From: Microbacterium sp. SZ1
GTDB lineage: Bacteria; Actinomycetota; Actinomycetes; Actinomycetales; Microbacteriaceae
DNA length: 59,902 nucleotides
Direction: 5' to 3'
Assembly: GCF_002362255.1 (NCBI RefSeq)
Contig: NZ_LPVV01000042.1
Span: 1 to 59,902 of the forward strand
Within the stretch, counting starts at the first letter, position 1. Every line of letters begins with the position of its first letter. This document shows positions 49,566 through 59,208 of this stretch, in pieces. The translations under genes and the position numbers were made by a program. Under the pieces are notes generated by a model, which was not told the DNA's origin, did not search any database, and saw nothing but the letters and a program-made list of their open reading frames with translations.

Positions 49566-51022
49566 GCGGTCTGCTCCTGTCGACGGATCGTCGCCGCCCG
49601 CGCGAACCAGGTGACGACGAACGACAGCACGAGCGCGAAGAACACCCCGAGGTTCGCGTAGGCCCAGTCGCCGTCTCGACCGCCGATGAGGAACAGGAGG
49701 TAGCCCTGCCAGTTGTTCCACGGTGCGGCATCCGCGAACGAGTTCACGACGAAGCCCCAGCCGATGACGCTCGCGATGATCATGGTGCCGATCGACGTCC
49801 AGTCCCACGCGCCGTAGCGCCCGCGGCTGTCGAACAGCGCCTCCTCGTCGTAGTCCTTGCGGCGACGCAGGATGTCGGCGATGAGGATGCCGGCCCAGGA
49901 CGCCAACGGCACGCCCAGCGTGATGAGGAAGCTCTGGAACGGTCCGAGGAAGTCGGTCGCGACGAACACGACGTAGATCGTGCCGAGGGTGAGGATGACG
50001 CCGTCGATCGCGGCCGCCGAGGGGCGCGGGATGCGGATGCCGAGGCTCAGCAGGGTGAGGCCGGACGAGTAGATGCCGAGTACCGCTCCGGAGACGAGGG
50101 CCAGGACGGCCGTCAGCAGGAACGGCACGAGCACCCACACGGGAAGGATCGTCGCGAGCGCGCCGATCGGGTCGCCCGCGATCGCGTTCAGCAGATCGTC
50201 GTCGGAACCGCCGAGCAGCAGACCGAACACGACGAGGATGACGGGGGCGATCGAGCCCCCGATCGTGTTCCACGCGACGATCGCGCCGTCGGAGGCCGTG
50301 CGCTTCTGATACCGCGACCAGTCGGCGGCGATGTTGATCCAGCCGAGTCCGAAGCCGGTCATCACCATGACGAGGGCGCCGATCACCTGCCCGATTCCGC
50401 CGTCTGGCCGCGCCAACACGGCCGCGAGATCGATCGTGGGCGCGGCGAGGATCACGTACACCACCGTCACGACGCCGGTGATCCAGGTGAGCACCGACTG
50501 CAGCCGCATGATCGTGTGATAGCCCAGGACGGATGCCGCGACGATGAGCGCCGCGACGATCACGGTCGCGATGATCTTCAGGGCGACGCTGTCGCCGTCG
50601 CCGCCGAGCTGCGAGATGACGGTGGCCGTGGCGAGCACCGCCATGATCGCGAGGAACGTCTCCCAGCCGATCGAGGTCAGCCACGAGACGATGCCCGGGA
50701 TCTTCTGCCCCTGCACGCCGAAGGCGGCGCGCGACAGCACCATGGTCGGCGCCGATCCGCGCTTGCCCGCGATCGCGATGAGTCCGCACAGCAGGAACGA
50801 CACGACGATGCCGATCACCGACACGAGCGTGGCCTGCCAGAACGAGATGCCGAAGCCGAGCACGAACGAGCCGTACGACATGCCGAACACCGACACGTTG
50901 GCCGCGAACCACGGCCAGAACAGGTCGCGCGGCTTCGCGGTGCGCTCGGACTCGGGGATGATCTCGATGCCCGCGCGCTCGATGAGGGCGCCGCGGGTCT
51001 CGACGGGCTGGATCTGCGTCAT
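49562..51022 (-). CDS. NCS1-family nucleobase/cytosine permease
   Basis: 486 aa, twelve membrane segments. NCS1 hallmarks: DLFWPWFAANVSVFGMSYGS in TM1, GSAPTMVLSRAAFGVQGQ, IGWETFLAIMAVLAT, and FGLGWINIAADWSRYQKR. Imports a purine, pyrimidine, hydantoin or related compound with H+ or Na+. Coupled to the isochorismatase-like hydrolase downstream, which probably acts on the imported compound or its breakdown product. Confidence 0.88.
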   Translation of the reverse strand: MTQIQPVETRGALIERAGIEIIPESERTAKPRDLFWPWFAANVSVFGMSYGSFVLGFGISFWQATLVSVIGIVVSFLLCGLIAIAGKRGSAPTMVLSRAAFGVQGQKIPGIVSWLTSIGWETFLAIMAVLATATVISQLGGDGDSVALKIIATVIVAALIVAASVLGYHTIMRLQSVLTWITGVVTVVYVILAAPTIDLAAVLARPDGGIGQVIGALVMVMTGFGLGWINIAADWSRYQKRTASDGAIVAWNTIGGSIAPVILVVFGLLLGGSDDDLLNAIAGDPIGALATILPVWVLVPFLLTAVLALVSGAVLGIYSSGLTLLSLGIRIPRPSAAAIDGVILTLGTIYVVFVATDFLGPFQSFLITLGVPLASWAGILIADILRRRKDYDEEALFDSRGRYGAWDWTSIGTMIIASVIGWGFVVNSFADAAPWNNWQGYLLFLIGGRDGDWAYANLGVFFALVLSFVVTWFARAATIRRQEQTA

Positions 51023-51069
51023 CTGCTCATGATGGCACCGCCGTGGGGCGATGAGGCAGAGCGTGACGA

Positions 51070-52356
51070 TCAGCCGGCGAAGAAGGCTCCTGCGACGCGC
51101 GTCAGGTCGTGCAGGTCGGAGACCCCGGCGAGCTCGCGCGCGGAGTGCATCGACAGGATCGGGATGCCGACGTCGACGGTGCGGATGCCGAGGCGCGTCG
51201 CCGTGATCGGACCGATCGTCGACCCGCACGGCACATTGTTGTTCGACACGAACTCCTGGGTCGCGACGTCGGCGGCGTCGCACCAGTCGCGCCAGGCGGC
51301 GGAGCCGACGGCATCCGTCGCGTAGCGCTGGTTCGCGTTGAGCTTGAGGATCGGACCCGAGCCGAGCACCGGCTGCACCACGGGGTCGTGCTTCTGCGCG
51401 TAGTTGGGGTGCACCGAGTGACCCACGTCGCTCGACAGGCACCACGAGGAGGCGAACGCCTGCCTGCGCTGCGATGCGTCGGCACCCAGCGCGTCGTACA
51501 CGCGGCCGAGGACGTCTTCGAGGAACGGGCCGGCCGCGCCGGAGCGCGAGTTCGACCCGAGCTCCTCGTGGTCGAAGGCGGCGAGCACGGCGATCGGACC
51601 GGAGTCTGCGACACCGGCCCGCTCGAGCGCGGCGACGCCGGCGTGCACGGAGGCGAGGTCGTCGAGGCGGCCGGAGGCGAAGAACGCGTCATCCTTGCCG
51701 AACACCGCACCGCGCGCAGCGTCGGCGATCACGACGTCGTAGCCGCGGATGTCGGATGCCGACACGTCGGCGGACCCGGCGAGCTCGGCGAGGATGTCGG
51801 CCTCGGCGACGTCGCCCAGGCCCCACACGGGCTGCGTCTCGGCCTGCTTGTCGAGAGCGAGACCGTTGTTGTTGACGCCGCGGTCGAGGTGCACCGCGAG
51901 CTGCGGGAGGCGCAGCAGCGCGCCGGTGTCGGCCAGCACGACGCGGCCGTCGGCGAGCGCGAGGCGACCGGCGAGGGTGAGCTCGCGGTCGAGCCAGGAG
52001 TTCAGCAGCGGGCCGCCGTAGACCTCGACGGCCGCCTGGAGCCAGCCGCGTCCGCCGGTGGTCGGCTGGGGCTTGAGCTTGAATCCGGGCGAGTCGGTGT
52101 GCGCTCCGAAGACGTGGGTCGGGGTGGTCGCCGCAGCATCCGTCGGCACGCTCCATCCGATGGTCGCGCCGTCGCGCACCACGACGTATCGTCCGCCGGG
52201 GCGCACCTCCCACGCCTGCTCCTCGTGCAGTCGCTCGAACCCGGCCGCCTCGAGGCGACGGGCCGTCTCGGCGGCGGCGTGGTAGCTCGAGGGAGAGGTG
52301 GCGACGAAGTCGGCGAGATCCTCGGCGTGCGTGAGGGCGTCGGGGGTGACGGGCAT
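51070..52356 (-). CDS. M18-family aminopeptidase
   Basis: 428 aa, dinuclear zinc aminopeptidase. Metal and catalytic residues: FGAHTDSPGFKLKP (His, Asp), SGRLDDLASVHAG (Asp), AAFDHEELGSNSRSGA (Glu-Glu), SSDVGHSVHPNYAQKHDP (Asp), and SMHSARELAG (His). Removes N-terminal residues, often acidic or neutral, from cytosolic peptides. AGGAAGG is 8-14 nt before ATG 52356. It stands alone, divergent from the large surface protein. Confidence 0.93.
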   Translation of the reverse strand: MPVTPDALTHAEDLADFVATSPSSYHAAAETARRLEAAGFERLHEEQAWEVRPGGRYVVVRDGATIGWSVPTDAAATTPTHVFGAHTDSPGFKLKPQPTTGGRGWLQAAVEVYGGPLLNSWLDRELTLAGRLALADGRVVLADTGALLRLPQLAVHLDRGVNNNGLALDKQAETQPVWGLGDVAEADILAELAGSADVSASDIRGYDVVIADAARGAVFGKDDAFFASGRLDDLASVHAGVAALERAGVADSGPIAVLAAFDHEELGSNSRSGAAGPFLEDVLGRVYDALGADASQRRQAFASSWCLSSDVGHSVHPNYAQKHDPVVQPVLGSGPILKLNANQRYATDAVGSAAWRDWCDAADVATQEFVSNNNVPCGSTIGPITATRLGIRTVDVGIPILSMHSARELAGVSDLHDLTRVAGAFFAG

Positions 52357-52558
52357 GGTCGACCTTCCTGATGGCGTCCTTCGATCGTAATCGGAGGGCT
52401 GGGCGACGAGCACTCGGGAGCGGCCCTCGAACGAGCGTTCCTCCGGGCGCCGGCCTACCGATGTTGGACGTTCAGCGCGCTCTCAGCTATCGTCCCTTGG
52501 CAAGGAGTTGCGTCGTGCGGACGGCGTGGGGAGACTCCGGGGGAATCAGGGGGCAGCT

Positions 52559-55500
52559 GTGTCTGCACACGCGCACTCACGCATCCGTCGTGTCGTTGCG
52601 GGGGCCACGGCGGCGCTGCTGCTCGCGGCGGGACTGACGGTCGTCACGCAGGCGGTCGCGCCGCTGCCCGCGTCGGCCGCGCAGGATCCGACGCAGTGCG
52701 CCGGATCGTTGTCGCTCGCGAACGGCAGCTTCGAGCAGCCGGCGTTCACCGGCGGCGTCACGATCGTCGACGAGAGCTCGATTCCGGGGTGGACCACCAC
52801 CGCGACGGACAGGCAGATCGAGATCTGGCGCTCGCCGGGCAACCCGCGCGGGTATCCCGCGGCCCAGGGCTCGCAGTTCGCCGAGCTCAACGCCTTCCAG
52901 GCGAGCATGCTGTATCAGGATCTCGCGACGACGCCGGGACAGACGCTCTACTGGTCGCTGAAGCACCGTGGGCGCGAGGGCACGGACACCATGAGCGTGA
53001 TGATCGGCGTGCCTGGCACCGCATTGACGAACGTGAGCGGCTCGCTCGCCGACGGCACCGCGGCCTGGGGCACCCACACCGGGTCGTACACGGTGCCCGC
53101 CGGGCAGACGACCACGCGATTCGGCTTCCAGGCCCTGACCACCTCGACAGGCAGCCCGTCGGTCGGCAACCTGCTCGACGACATCTCCTTCGGCACCGGT
53201 CCGTGTCTCGTCTCGACGAAGACCGTCGCCAATCTGACCCGCGGCGGCACCACCGCCGAGGTCGGCGACACCCTGCGCTACACCGTCACGACCCGCAACG
53301 ACGGCGGCAACCCGGCGCTGCAGTCGGTCTCGACCGACGTGCTCCCGGCCGGGATCGATCTGGTGCCCGGTTCGATCCGCATCGTGAGCGGCGCCGGAGC
53401 CGGCGCGCTCACCGGCGCGACCGGCGACGACCGCGGCGAATACGCCTCGGGATCACGCACCCTGCGGGTACGCCTCGGCGAGGGAGGGACGGCCGCGGCA
53501 GGCGGCTCGATCAGCGCCGGTACCGTCACCTCCTACACGTTCGACGCGACAGTGAGGGCGGATGCTGCGGCGACCACGATCGTCAACGAAGCGCGGGTCG
53601 CCTTCCGCGAACCCGTCACGAACCTCGCCCGCACCTCGGTGACCCAGGAGGCCGTCACCCCGGTGAATCCGGCAGCCGATCTCGCGATCACCAAGACCCT
53701 CGACACGGCACCGCTCGTGGCAGGGCGACCGGCGACCTTCACGATCGGCGTCACGAACAACGGGCCGCAGACGGGCACCGGCGTCACCGTGACCGACCAG
53801 GTGCCGGCGGGTCTCGCCGCTGTGCAGGCGACCCCGAGCTCCGGCACCTGCACCGTCACGGGCACCGTCTCGTGCGCACTGCCCGACCTCGCGGTCGGCG
53901 CCAGCGCGACCATCACCGTGACCGGCACCGTGTCGCCGTCGTTCACGCCCGGTGCCGCGCTCACCAACACGGCGACCGTGGCCGGGTCGCGCTTCGACCC
54001 CGTCCGCGCGAACAACACCGCGACCGCGTCGGGGACCAGCACCGCACTGGCCGACCTGTCGGTGACGAAGACGCACGCGCCCGCCGCCCCGGTGGCCGGA
54101 CAGAACGTCACGTACACGCTCACGACCCAGAACGCCGGCCCTTCGGAGGCTCGCGATGTGCGTCTGAGCGACCCGCTCGACCCCGACACGACCTTCGTGA
54201 GCGCCGCGTCGGGGCAGGGCACCTGCGCGGTCGCCGACGGCGTCCTCGACTGCGAGCTCGGCACGCTCGCGCCGGGAGCCACGGTCGTCACCACCGTCGT
54301 CGTGCAGATCGCGGCCGGAGCGACCGCGGTCGTGCAGAACTCCGTCGCCGTCGCGAGCAGCACTCCCGACCCCGATCCGGGCAACAACGTCGACACCACG
54401 AGCTTCCAGCCCGACATCATCGCCGACCTCGCGGTCGTGAAGACGGCATCGACCGACCAGGTCGCGGCCGGCGGCACGGTCGACTTCTCGCTCGCGGTGA
54501 GCAACCTCGGCACATCGGATGCAGTGAACGCCGCGCTGGTCGACACCGTGCCGACCGGGTTCACGGTCACCGGCGTGCAGGCCCCGTCCGGGGCGAGCTG
54601 CACCTTCACGGCGACGGACGTTCGCTGCGTGTGGGAGGTGCTCCCCGTCGGCGGACCGACCACGGTCGTCGTGAGCACGGTCGTGGCCGCCGACGCCCCC
54701 GCCGGATCGGTGGTCAACACGGCATCCACCGCCTCCCCGGCCGACGACCCGAACCCGGCGAACAACTCCGACTCCGCCGAGGTCGAGGTCGTGCAGAGCG
54801 CCGATCTGTCGATCGTGAAGTCGGCGCCCGCGACGGGCGTTCCCGGCGGGGCGTTCGCGTACACGCTCACCGTCACGAACGGCGGCCCGTCGGTCGCCCG
54901 CGGCGCCACGCTCTCCGACACGCTGCCCGCCGAACTCCTCGGGGCGGCGGTCGCGGACGCCGGTTGCACGATCGCCGCAGGCACCGTGTCGTGCGAGCTC
55001 GGCGACCTCGCTCCCGGTGCATCCGCGACCGTCACCGTGAACGGCACCTGGAGCGCGACCGCGACCGGGACGATCCGGAACACCGCGGCGACGACCTCGT
55101 CGACTCCCGACCCCGACTCGGGCGACAATTCCTCGACGGTCGACGTCGCTCTCACTCCGAGCGCCGACGTCAGCGTCGTGAAGACGACGGCCACCCCGAG
55201 TGTGCCGCTCGGCGGGACCGTGTCGTTCACCATCACGGTGAGCAACGCCGGGCCCTCGGCGGCAGCGGGTGTCGTCGTGTCCGAGCTCGCTCCGCCCGGA
55301 CTCGCCGTGACCGCGGCCACGCCGTCGCAGGGCACCTGGGCTCCCACCGACCACCGGTGGACGGTCGGCACGCTGCTTCCGGGGCAGTCCGCGACGCTCG
55401 CGGTCACGGCGACCGCCACGGTGGTCGGCACCCGCACGAACGCCACCACGGCGACCTCGCCGACGCCCGACCCCGATCCGTCGGACAACACGGGCACGTC

Positions 55501-58105
55501 GACGGTCGAGGTGACGCCGTCGGCCGATCTGTCGATCGTGAAGACGAGCTCCGCGAACCCGGCGCCGTCGAACGGGACGATCGCGTACACGATCGTCGTG
55601 TCGAACAACGGGCCGAGCCGGCCATCCGCCGTCGCGATCTCCGACCCGCTGCCCGCCGAGCTGCTGAACGCCACGACGCCCACCGCGAGGTGCTCGATCG
55701 CGTCGGGAACGCTGAGCTGCGCGGTCGGCACGCTCGCCGTCGGTGCGACGTTCACCGCCACCCTGAGCGGCACGGTCGACCCCGCAGCGCCCGGCGCGAC
55801 CCTGGCCAACACCGCGACGGTCACCTCGACCACGCCCGACCCCGACCCCTCGGACAACACCTCGACCGTCGAGGTCCCGATCGCGGGGACGCCTCGGGTC
55901 GAGCTCGTCAAGAACGTCGCCGCTCCCGTCGACGCGACGGGCGACGGTCGGATCGGCGCGGGCGACACGGTCGCGTACACCTTCACGGTGCGCAACACCG
56001 GCGACGTGACGATCACGAGCGCCGCCATCTCCGACCCGCTCCTCGGCGGCGGCGTGACCTGCCCGACGCTCACCGCGCCCCTCGCGCCCGGTGCATCGGC
56101 GACCTGCGGCCCGATCCTCTACACGCTGACCCAGGCGGACGTCGACGGCGGTGAGGTGCACAACGACGCGACCGTCGTCGCCGACTCGGCGCGGGGTCAG
56201 GCGACGGACGACGCGTCCGCCGATGTCGTCGTGCCCGCGGTGAACAGCATCGTCCTGACGAAGACTCCGAGCACGGTGGTCGACCTCGACGGGGCGGGGG
56301 AGGTCACCGCCGGTGACACCATCGCCTATACCTTCACCGTCACGAACACCGGCACGACGACGCTCGTCGACGCGACGATCGCCGACCCGATGCTCGGCGG
56401 CACGGTCGTCTGCGCAGCGCTCGACGGGACGGCCCTCGCACCCCGCCAGTCGGTCGTCTGCGCACCGGTGGACTACACGCTGACTCAGGACGACATCGAT
56501 GCCGGCGTCGTTCGCAACACCGCGACGGTCACCGCCGGCGCCCCGGACGGGACGGTGTCGGACTCGGCATCCGCCTCGGCCGACATCGACCGCACGGCCG
56601 GTGTCGACCTCGTCAAGACGCCGGGTCAGGTGCAGGATGCGGATGCCGACGGCGCGATCGGCGCGGGCGACACGGTGTCGTACACGTTCACAGTGCGGAA
56701 CACGGGCACGACGACGCTCACCGGCATCACGGTGGCGGACCCGCTGCTCGGCGCGGGAGCACTCTGCACCATCCCGCTGCTCGGGGTCGGCGACTCGACG
56801 GACTGCGGTCCGTTCACGTACGTGCTCACGCAGCAGGACATCGAGGACGGCCGGCGCCCCAACACGGCGACGACCGCCGGAACGAGCCCGCTCGGTGCGG
56901 TGCGCGACACCGCCGCCGCCGAGGTCGTGTTCGCCGGCACCCCGGCCGTCGAGCTCACGAAGACCCCGACGCAGCCCGCCGACGCGAACGGCGACGGCAT
57001 GATCGGCGCCGGCGACACCGTCGCGTACTCGTTCACGATCCGGAACACCGGGACCACCGTGCTCACCGGCGTCGTGCTCGACGATCCGCTGCTCGGGGGA
57101 GCCGTCGACTGCGCGGCGCTCGACGGCCTCGCGCTCGCACCGCAGGCGTCGGTCGACTGCGGTCCCGTCGACTACGTGCTGACGCAGGTCGACGTCGACG
57201 CCGGCACCGTGCGCAACACCGCGACGGTGACGGGCCAGTCGGTCGCCGGGCCCGCCGACGACGACGCCACGGCCGACGTCACCGTCATCGGAACGGATGC
57301 GCTGACCCTGCTGAAGTCGGCGGCCGCTGTCGTCGACGCCAACGGGAACGGACGGACGGATGCCGGCGACACCATCGCCTACACGTTCACCGTCACGAAC
57401 ACCGGCACGACGACGCTGGCCGGCGTCGCGGTCTCCGATCCGCGTCTCGGCGGCGACGTGGTGTGCGCTGCGACCGAGCTGGCTCCCGGGGAATCGACTG
57501 TCTGCCAGGGCTCGGCTGCCGTGCTGACCCAGGAGGAGATCGACGCGGGCGAGATCGTCAACACCGCGACCGCGACCGCCACGGGCACCGGAACGGGTAC
57601 CGAACCGCCGACCGCCGAGGACACCGTCGTGACGCCGCTCGTCGGCCAGCCGGCGATCGCCCTCGAGAAGACCGGCGGCGACTTCACCGACGCGAACGGC
57701 TCCGGCCGCATCGACGCCGGCGACACGATCGCCTTCCGGTTCGTCGTGACGAACACGGGCGCGAGGACGCTGACCGACGTCGTGATCGACGACCCGAAGC
57801 TCGGCGGGGGGCTGGACTGCGGCATCCCGACCCTCGCTCCGGGCGCCACGGCATCGTGCGGACCCGTCTCGTACACCCTCACCGCGGCGGATGTCGCGAG
57901 CGGGACCGTCGTGAACGTCGCCACCGTGAGCGGATCGGCGGGAACGGTCATCGTCACCGCCGCCGCGACTGCGACCGTCGACGTGACGGCGCTCGCCACG
58001 ACCGGCGGCGTCATCACCGGCCTGGGGTGGGCGCTGGCACTGTTGGCGGTCGGTCTGCTCGCACTGCTCGTCGCGAGGGTGCGTCGTCGCGAACTCGCGG
58101 AGTGA
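52559..58105 (+). CDS. Giant DUF11/DUF7507-repeat surface protein with LAXTG sorting signal
   Basis: 1848 aa. Signal peptide (VVAGATAALLLAAGLTVVTQ, ends PASA); an N-terminal globular domain (about 45-220, NGSFEQP, DLATTPGQTLYWSLK); about seven DUF11-type beta-sandwich repeats, recognisable as ADLSIVK-like starts; then six DUF7507-like repeats starting as ELTKTPTQPADANGDG with GAGDTVAYSFTIRNTG. Each of the last six has an Asp/Asn-rich DxNGDG segment that could bind Ca2+. The C-terminus is LATTGG (residue 1812), a hydrophobic helix and RRREL, a sortase-E-type LAXTG signal. GTG 52559 has AGGGGG 5 nt upstream. Likely a cell-wall-attached stalk or adhesin. Confidence 0.88.
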   Translation: MSAHAHSRIRRVVAGATAALLLAAGLTVVTQAVAPLPASAAQDPTQCAGSLSLANGSFEQPAFTGGVTIVDESSIPGWTTTATDRQIEIWRSPGNPRGYPAAQGSQFAELNAFQASMLYQDLATTPGQTLYWSLKHRGREGTDTMSVMIGVPGTALTNVSGSLADGTAAWGTHTGSYTVPAGQTTTRFGFQALTTSTGSPSVGNLLDDISFGTGPCLVSTKTVANLTRGGTTAEVGDTLRYTVTTRNDGGNPALQSVSTDVLPAGIDLVPGSIRIVSGAGAGALTGATGDDRGEYASGSRTLRVRLGEGGTAAAGGSISAGTVTSYTFDATVRADAAATTIVNEARVAFREPVTNLARTSVTQEAVTPVNPAADLAITKTLDTAPLVAGRPATFTIGVTNNGPQTGTGVTVTDQVPAGLAAVQATPSSGTCTVTGTVSCALPDLAVGASATITVTGTVSPSFTPGAALTNTATVAGSRFDPVRANNTATASGTSTALADLSVTKTHAPAAPVAGQNVTYTLTTQNAGPSEARDVRLSDPLDPDTTFVSAASGQGTCAVADGVLDCELGTLAPGATVVTTVVVQIAAGATAVVQNSVAVASSTPDPDPGNNVDTTSFQPDIIADLAVVKTASTDQVAAGGTVDFSLAVSNLGTSDAVNAALVDTVPTGFTVTGVQAPSGASCTFTATDVRCVWEVLPVGGPTTVVVSTVVAADAPAGSVVNTASTASPADDPNPANNSDSAEVEVVQSADLSIVKSAPATGVPGGAFAYTLTVTNGGPSVARGATLSDTLPAELLGAAVADAGCTIAAGTVSCELGDLAPGASATVTVNGTWSATATGTIRNTAATTSSTPDPDSGDNSSTVDVALTPSADVSVVKTTATPSVPLGGTVSFTITVSNAGPSAAAGVVVSELAPPGLAVTAATPSQGTWAPTDHRWTVGTLLPGQSATLAVTATATVVGTRTNATTATSPTPDPDPSDNTGTSTVEVTPSADLSIVKTSSANPAPSNGTIAYTIVVSNNGPSRPSAVAISDPLPAELLNATTPTARCSIASGTLSCAVGTLAVGATFTATLSGTVDPAAPGATLANTATVTSTTPDPDPSDNTSTVEVPIAGTPRVELVKNVAAPVDATGDGRIGAGDTVAYTFTVRNTGDVTITSAAISDPLLGGGVTCPTLTAPLAPGASATCGPILYTLTQADVDGGEVHNDATVVADSARGQATDDASADVVVPAVNSIVLTKTPSTVVDLDGAGEVTAGDTIAYTFTVTNTGTTTLVDATIADPMLGGTVVCAALDGTALAPRQSVVCAPVDYTLTQDDIDAGVVRNTATVTAGAPDGTVSDSASASADIDRTAGVDLVKTPGQVQDADADGAIGAGDTVSYTFTVRNTGTTTLTGITVADPLLGAGALCTIPLLGVGDSTDCGPFTYVLTQQDIEDGRRPNTATTAGTSPLGAVRDTAAAEVVFAGTPAVELTKTPTQPADANGDGMIGAGDTVAYSFTIRNTGTTVLTGVVLDDPLLGGAVDCAALDGLALAPQASVDCGPVDYVLTQVDVDAGTVRNTATVTGQSVAGPADDDATADVTVIGTDALTLLKSAAAVVDANGNGRTDAGDTIAYTFTVTNTGTTTLAGVAVSDPRLGGDVVCAATELAPGESTVCQGSAAVLTQEEIDAGEIVNTATATATGTGTGTEPPTAEDTVVTPLVGQPAIALEKTGGDFTDANGSGRIDAGDTIAFRFVVTNTGARTLTDVVIDDPKLGGGLDCGIPTLAPGATASCGPVSYTLTAADVASGTVVNVATVSGSAGTVIVTAAATATVDVTALATTGGVITGLGWALALLAVGLLALLVARVRRRELAE

Positions 58106-58112
58106 GGTGGAG

Positions 58113-58143
58113 GTGAACGGGATGCCGACGGCATCCCGTTCAC
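58113..58143. terminator. Strong hairpin terminator
   Basis: GTGAACGGGATGCCG and CGGCATCCCGTTCAC form a perfect 15-bp stem with a one-base central gap, 7 bp after the surface-protein stop. It separates that gene from the riboswitch. Confidence 0.88.
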
Positions 58144-58177
58144 CCGCCGGTCATCTTCGGCGGGTACGGTGGTCCCG

Positions 58178-58341
58178 ATAGCGCCTAGGGTTCCGGGGCG
58201 CGGCGGAGTTCTTCGGATCGACGTCGCCCCGACTGGTCCGAGCGGCGCCACGGAAGCCCTCCGCAGGGCCGCCGTCATCTGACAGGACAAAAGCCCGGAG
58301 GACCCTGTTCGTCGCGCCCGCGGCGGATGGAAGGGTCTTCC
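58178..58341 (+). promoter_or_regulatory. ykkC-class (guanidine-I-like) riboswitch with SD-sequestering platform
   Basis: Conserved ykkC-core strings occur in order: CTAGGGTTCCG (58185-58195), ACTGGTCCGAGCGG (58232-58245), GCCACGG (58247-58253) and GGACAAAAGCCCGGAGG (58285-58301). The last block continues as GGAGGACCCT (58297-58306), which can pair over ten positions (one G-U) with AGGGTCTTCC (58332-58341), covering the Shine-Dalgarno GGAAGGG and ending at the ATG. Ligand binding would hold GGAGG in the aptamer and free the ribosome site: an ON switch. Class 1 (guanidine) fits an exporter; other ykkC subtypes are not excluded. Confidence 0.85.
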
Positions 58342-59208
58342 ATGTCGACACTCGCGTTCGTCCTCGTCATCGCCGCCGCGGTCTCGCACGCCGCATGGAA
58401 CGTGATCGCGCACGGCGTCAGCCGCGCAGGGACGCCGTTTCTGTGGTGGGGAGCCGTCGGCAGCACGGTCGTGTGGGCCGGCGCGATCCCGTTCACCGGC
58501 GGCATCGGCACCGACGACCTCTTCGCGTTCGCTCTCGGGGTCGGCGTCTCCGGCGTGCTGCACGTCGTCTACATGGCGGTGCTGCAGCGCGGATACCGCG
58601 AGGGCAATCTCTCGACGGTGTACGCCACCGCGCGCGGCACGGGGCCGTTCCTGTCGGTGATCGTCGCGGTGCTGCTGCTCGGCGAGCGGCCGTCGGTGGT
58701 CGCGCTTCTGGGGGTCGCTGCGATCATCATCGGTGTCGTCGCGATCGGACTGGTCGACCGAGGTCGCGCGACGCGGCATGGACGAGGCGTCGACCTCGGG
58801 CTCGTGTTCGGACTCCTCACCGGCGTCGCCATCGCCGCGTACACGATCTGGGACGCGAACGCCGTGCGCAGCTGGAGCCTGTCGCCGGTGGCGTTCATGG
58901 TGGGGACGACGCTGCTCGAGATCCCGTTCTATACGCTCGGCGTGCGGCGCCGGTGGGGTGCGGTGCGGATGCTGTGGCGCACTCAGTGGCGCAGGGTCGT
59001 CGCGTTCAGCATCCTGTCTCCTCTGTCGTACATCCTCGTGCTCACGGCGATCCAGATCGCCCCGGTCGCGCTCGTCGCACCTCTGCGCGAGGTGAGCGTG
59101 GTGCTGGTGAGCCTCTTCGGCGTCTTCGTGCTCCGGGAGAGTCGGCCGGGGTGGCGCATCGCGGCATCGGTCGTCGTCGCCGCGGGGATCGTGATGCTCG
59201 CGCTGTGA
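58342..59208 (+). CDS. EamA/DMT-superfamily exporter under riboswitch control
   Basis: 288 aa, ten membrane segments in two EamA halves (SHAAWNVIAHGV; LLLGERPSVVALLGVAAII; second half begins LGLVFGLLTGVAIAAYT and ends FVLRESRPGWRIAASVVVA). ATG 58342 is preferred over an in-frame ATG at 58327: GGAAGGG lies 6 nt upstream and the earlier ATG is part of that site. The ykkC-like leader suggests export of guanidine or a guanidine derivative, although the usual guanidine exporters are small SMR proteins. It is followed by a repeat region. Confidence 0.88.
   Translation: MSTLAFVLVIAAAVSHAAWNVIAHGVSRAGTPFLWWGAVGSTVVWAGAIPFTGGIGTDDLFAFALGVGVSGVLHVVYMAVLQRGYREGNLSTVYATARGTGPFLSVIVAVLLLGERPSVVALLGVAAIIIGVVAIGLVDRGRATRHGRGVDLGLVFGLLTGVAIAAYTIWDANAVRSWSLSPVAFMVGTTLLEIPFYTLGVRRRWGAVRMLWRTQWRRVVAFSILSPLSYILVLTAIQIAPVALVAPLREVSVVLVSLFGVFVLRESRPGWRIAASVVVAAGIVMLAL

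Noticed and set aside
52696..56161. Long alternative frames on both strands across the surface-protein gene
   Set aside because: The +3 third-codon GC bias and repeat structure of the DUF11 gene keep other frames open; translations are Arg/His-rich with no family signal.
53217..57975. Regularly spaced repeats that might suggest a CRISPR array
   Set aside because: The period is about 330-390 bp, the copies are diverged and they encode protein domains in one frame.
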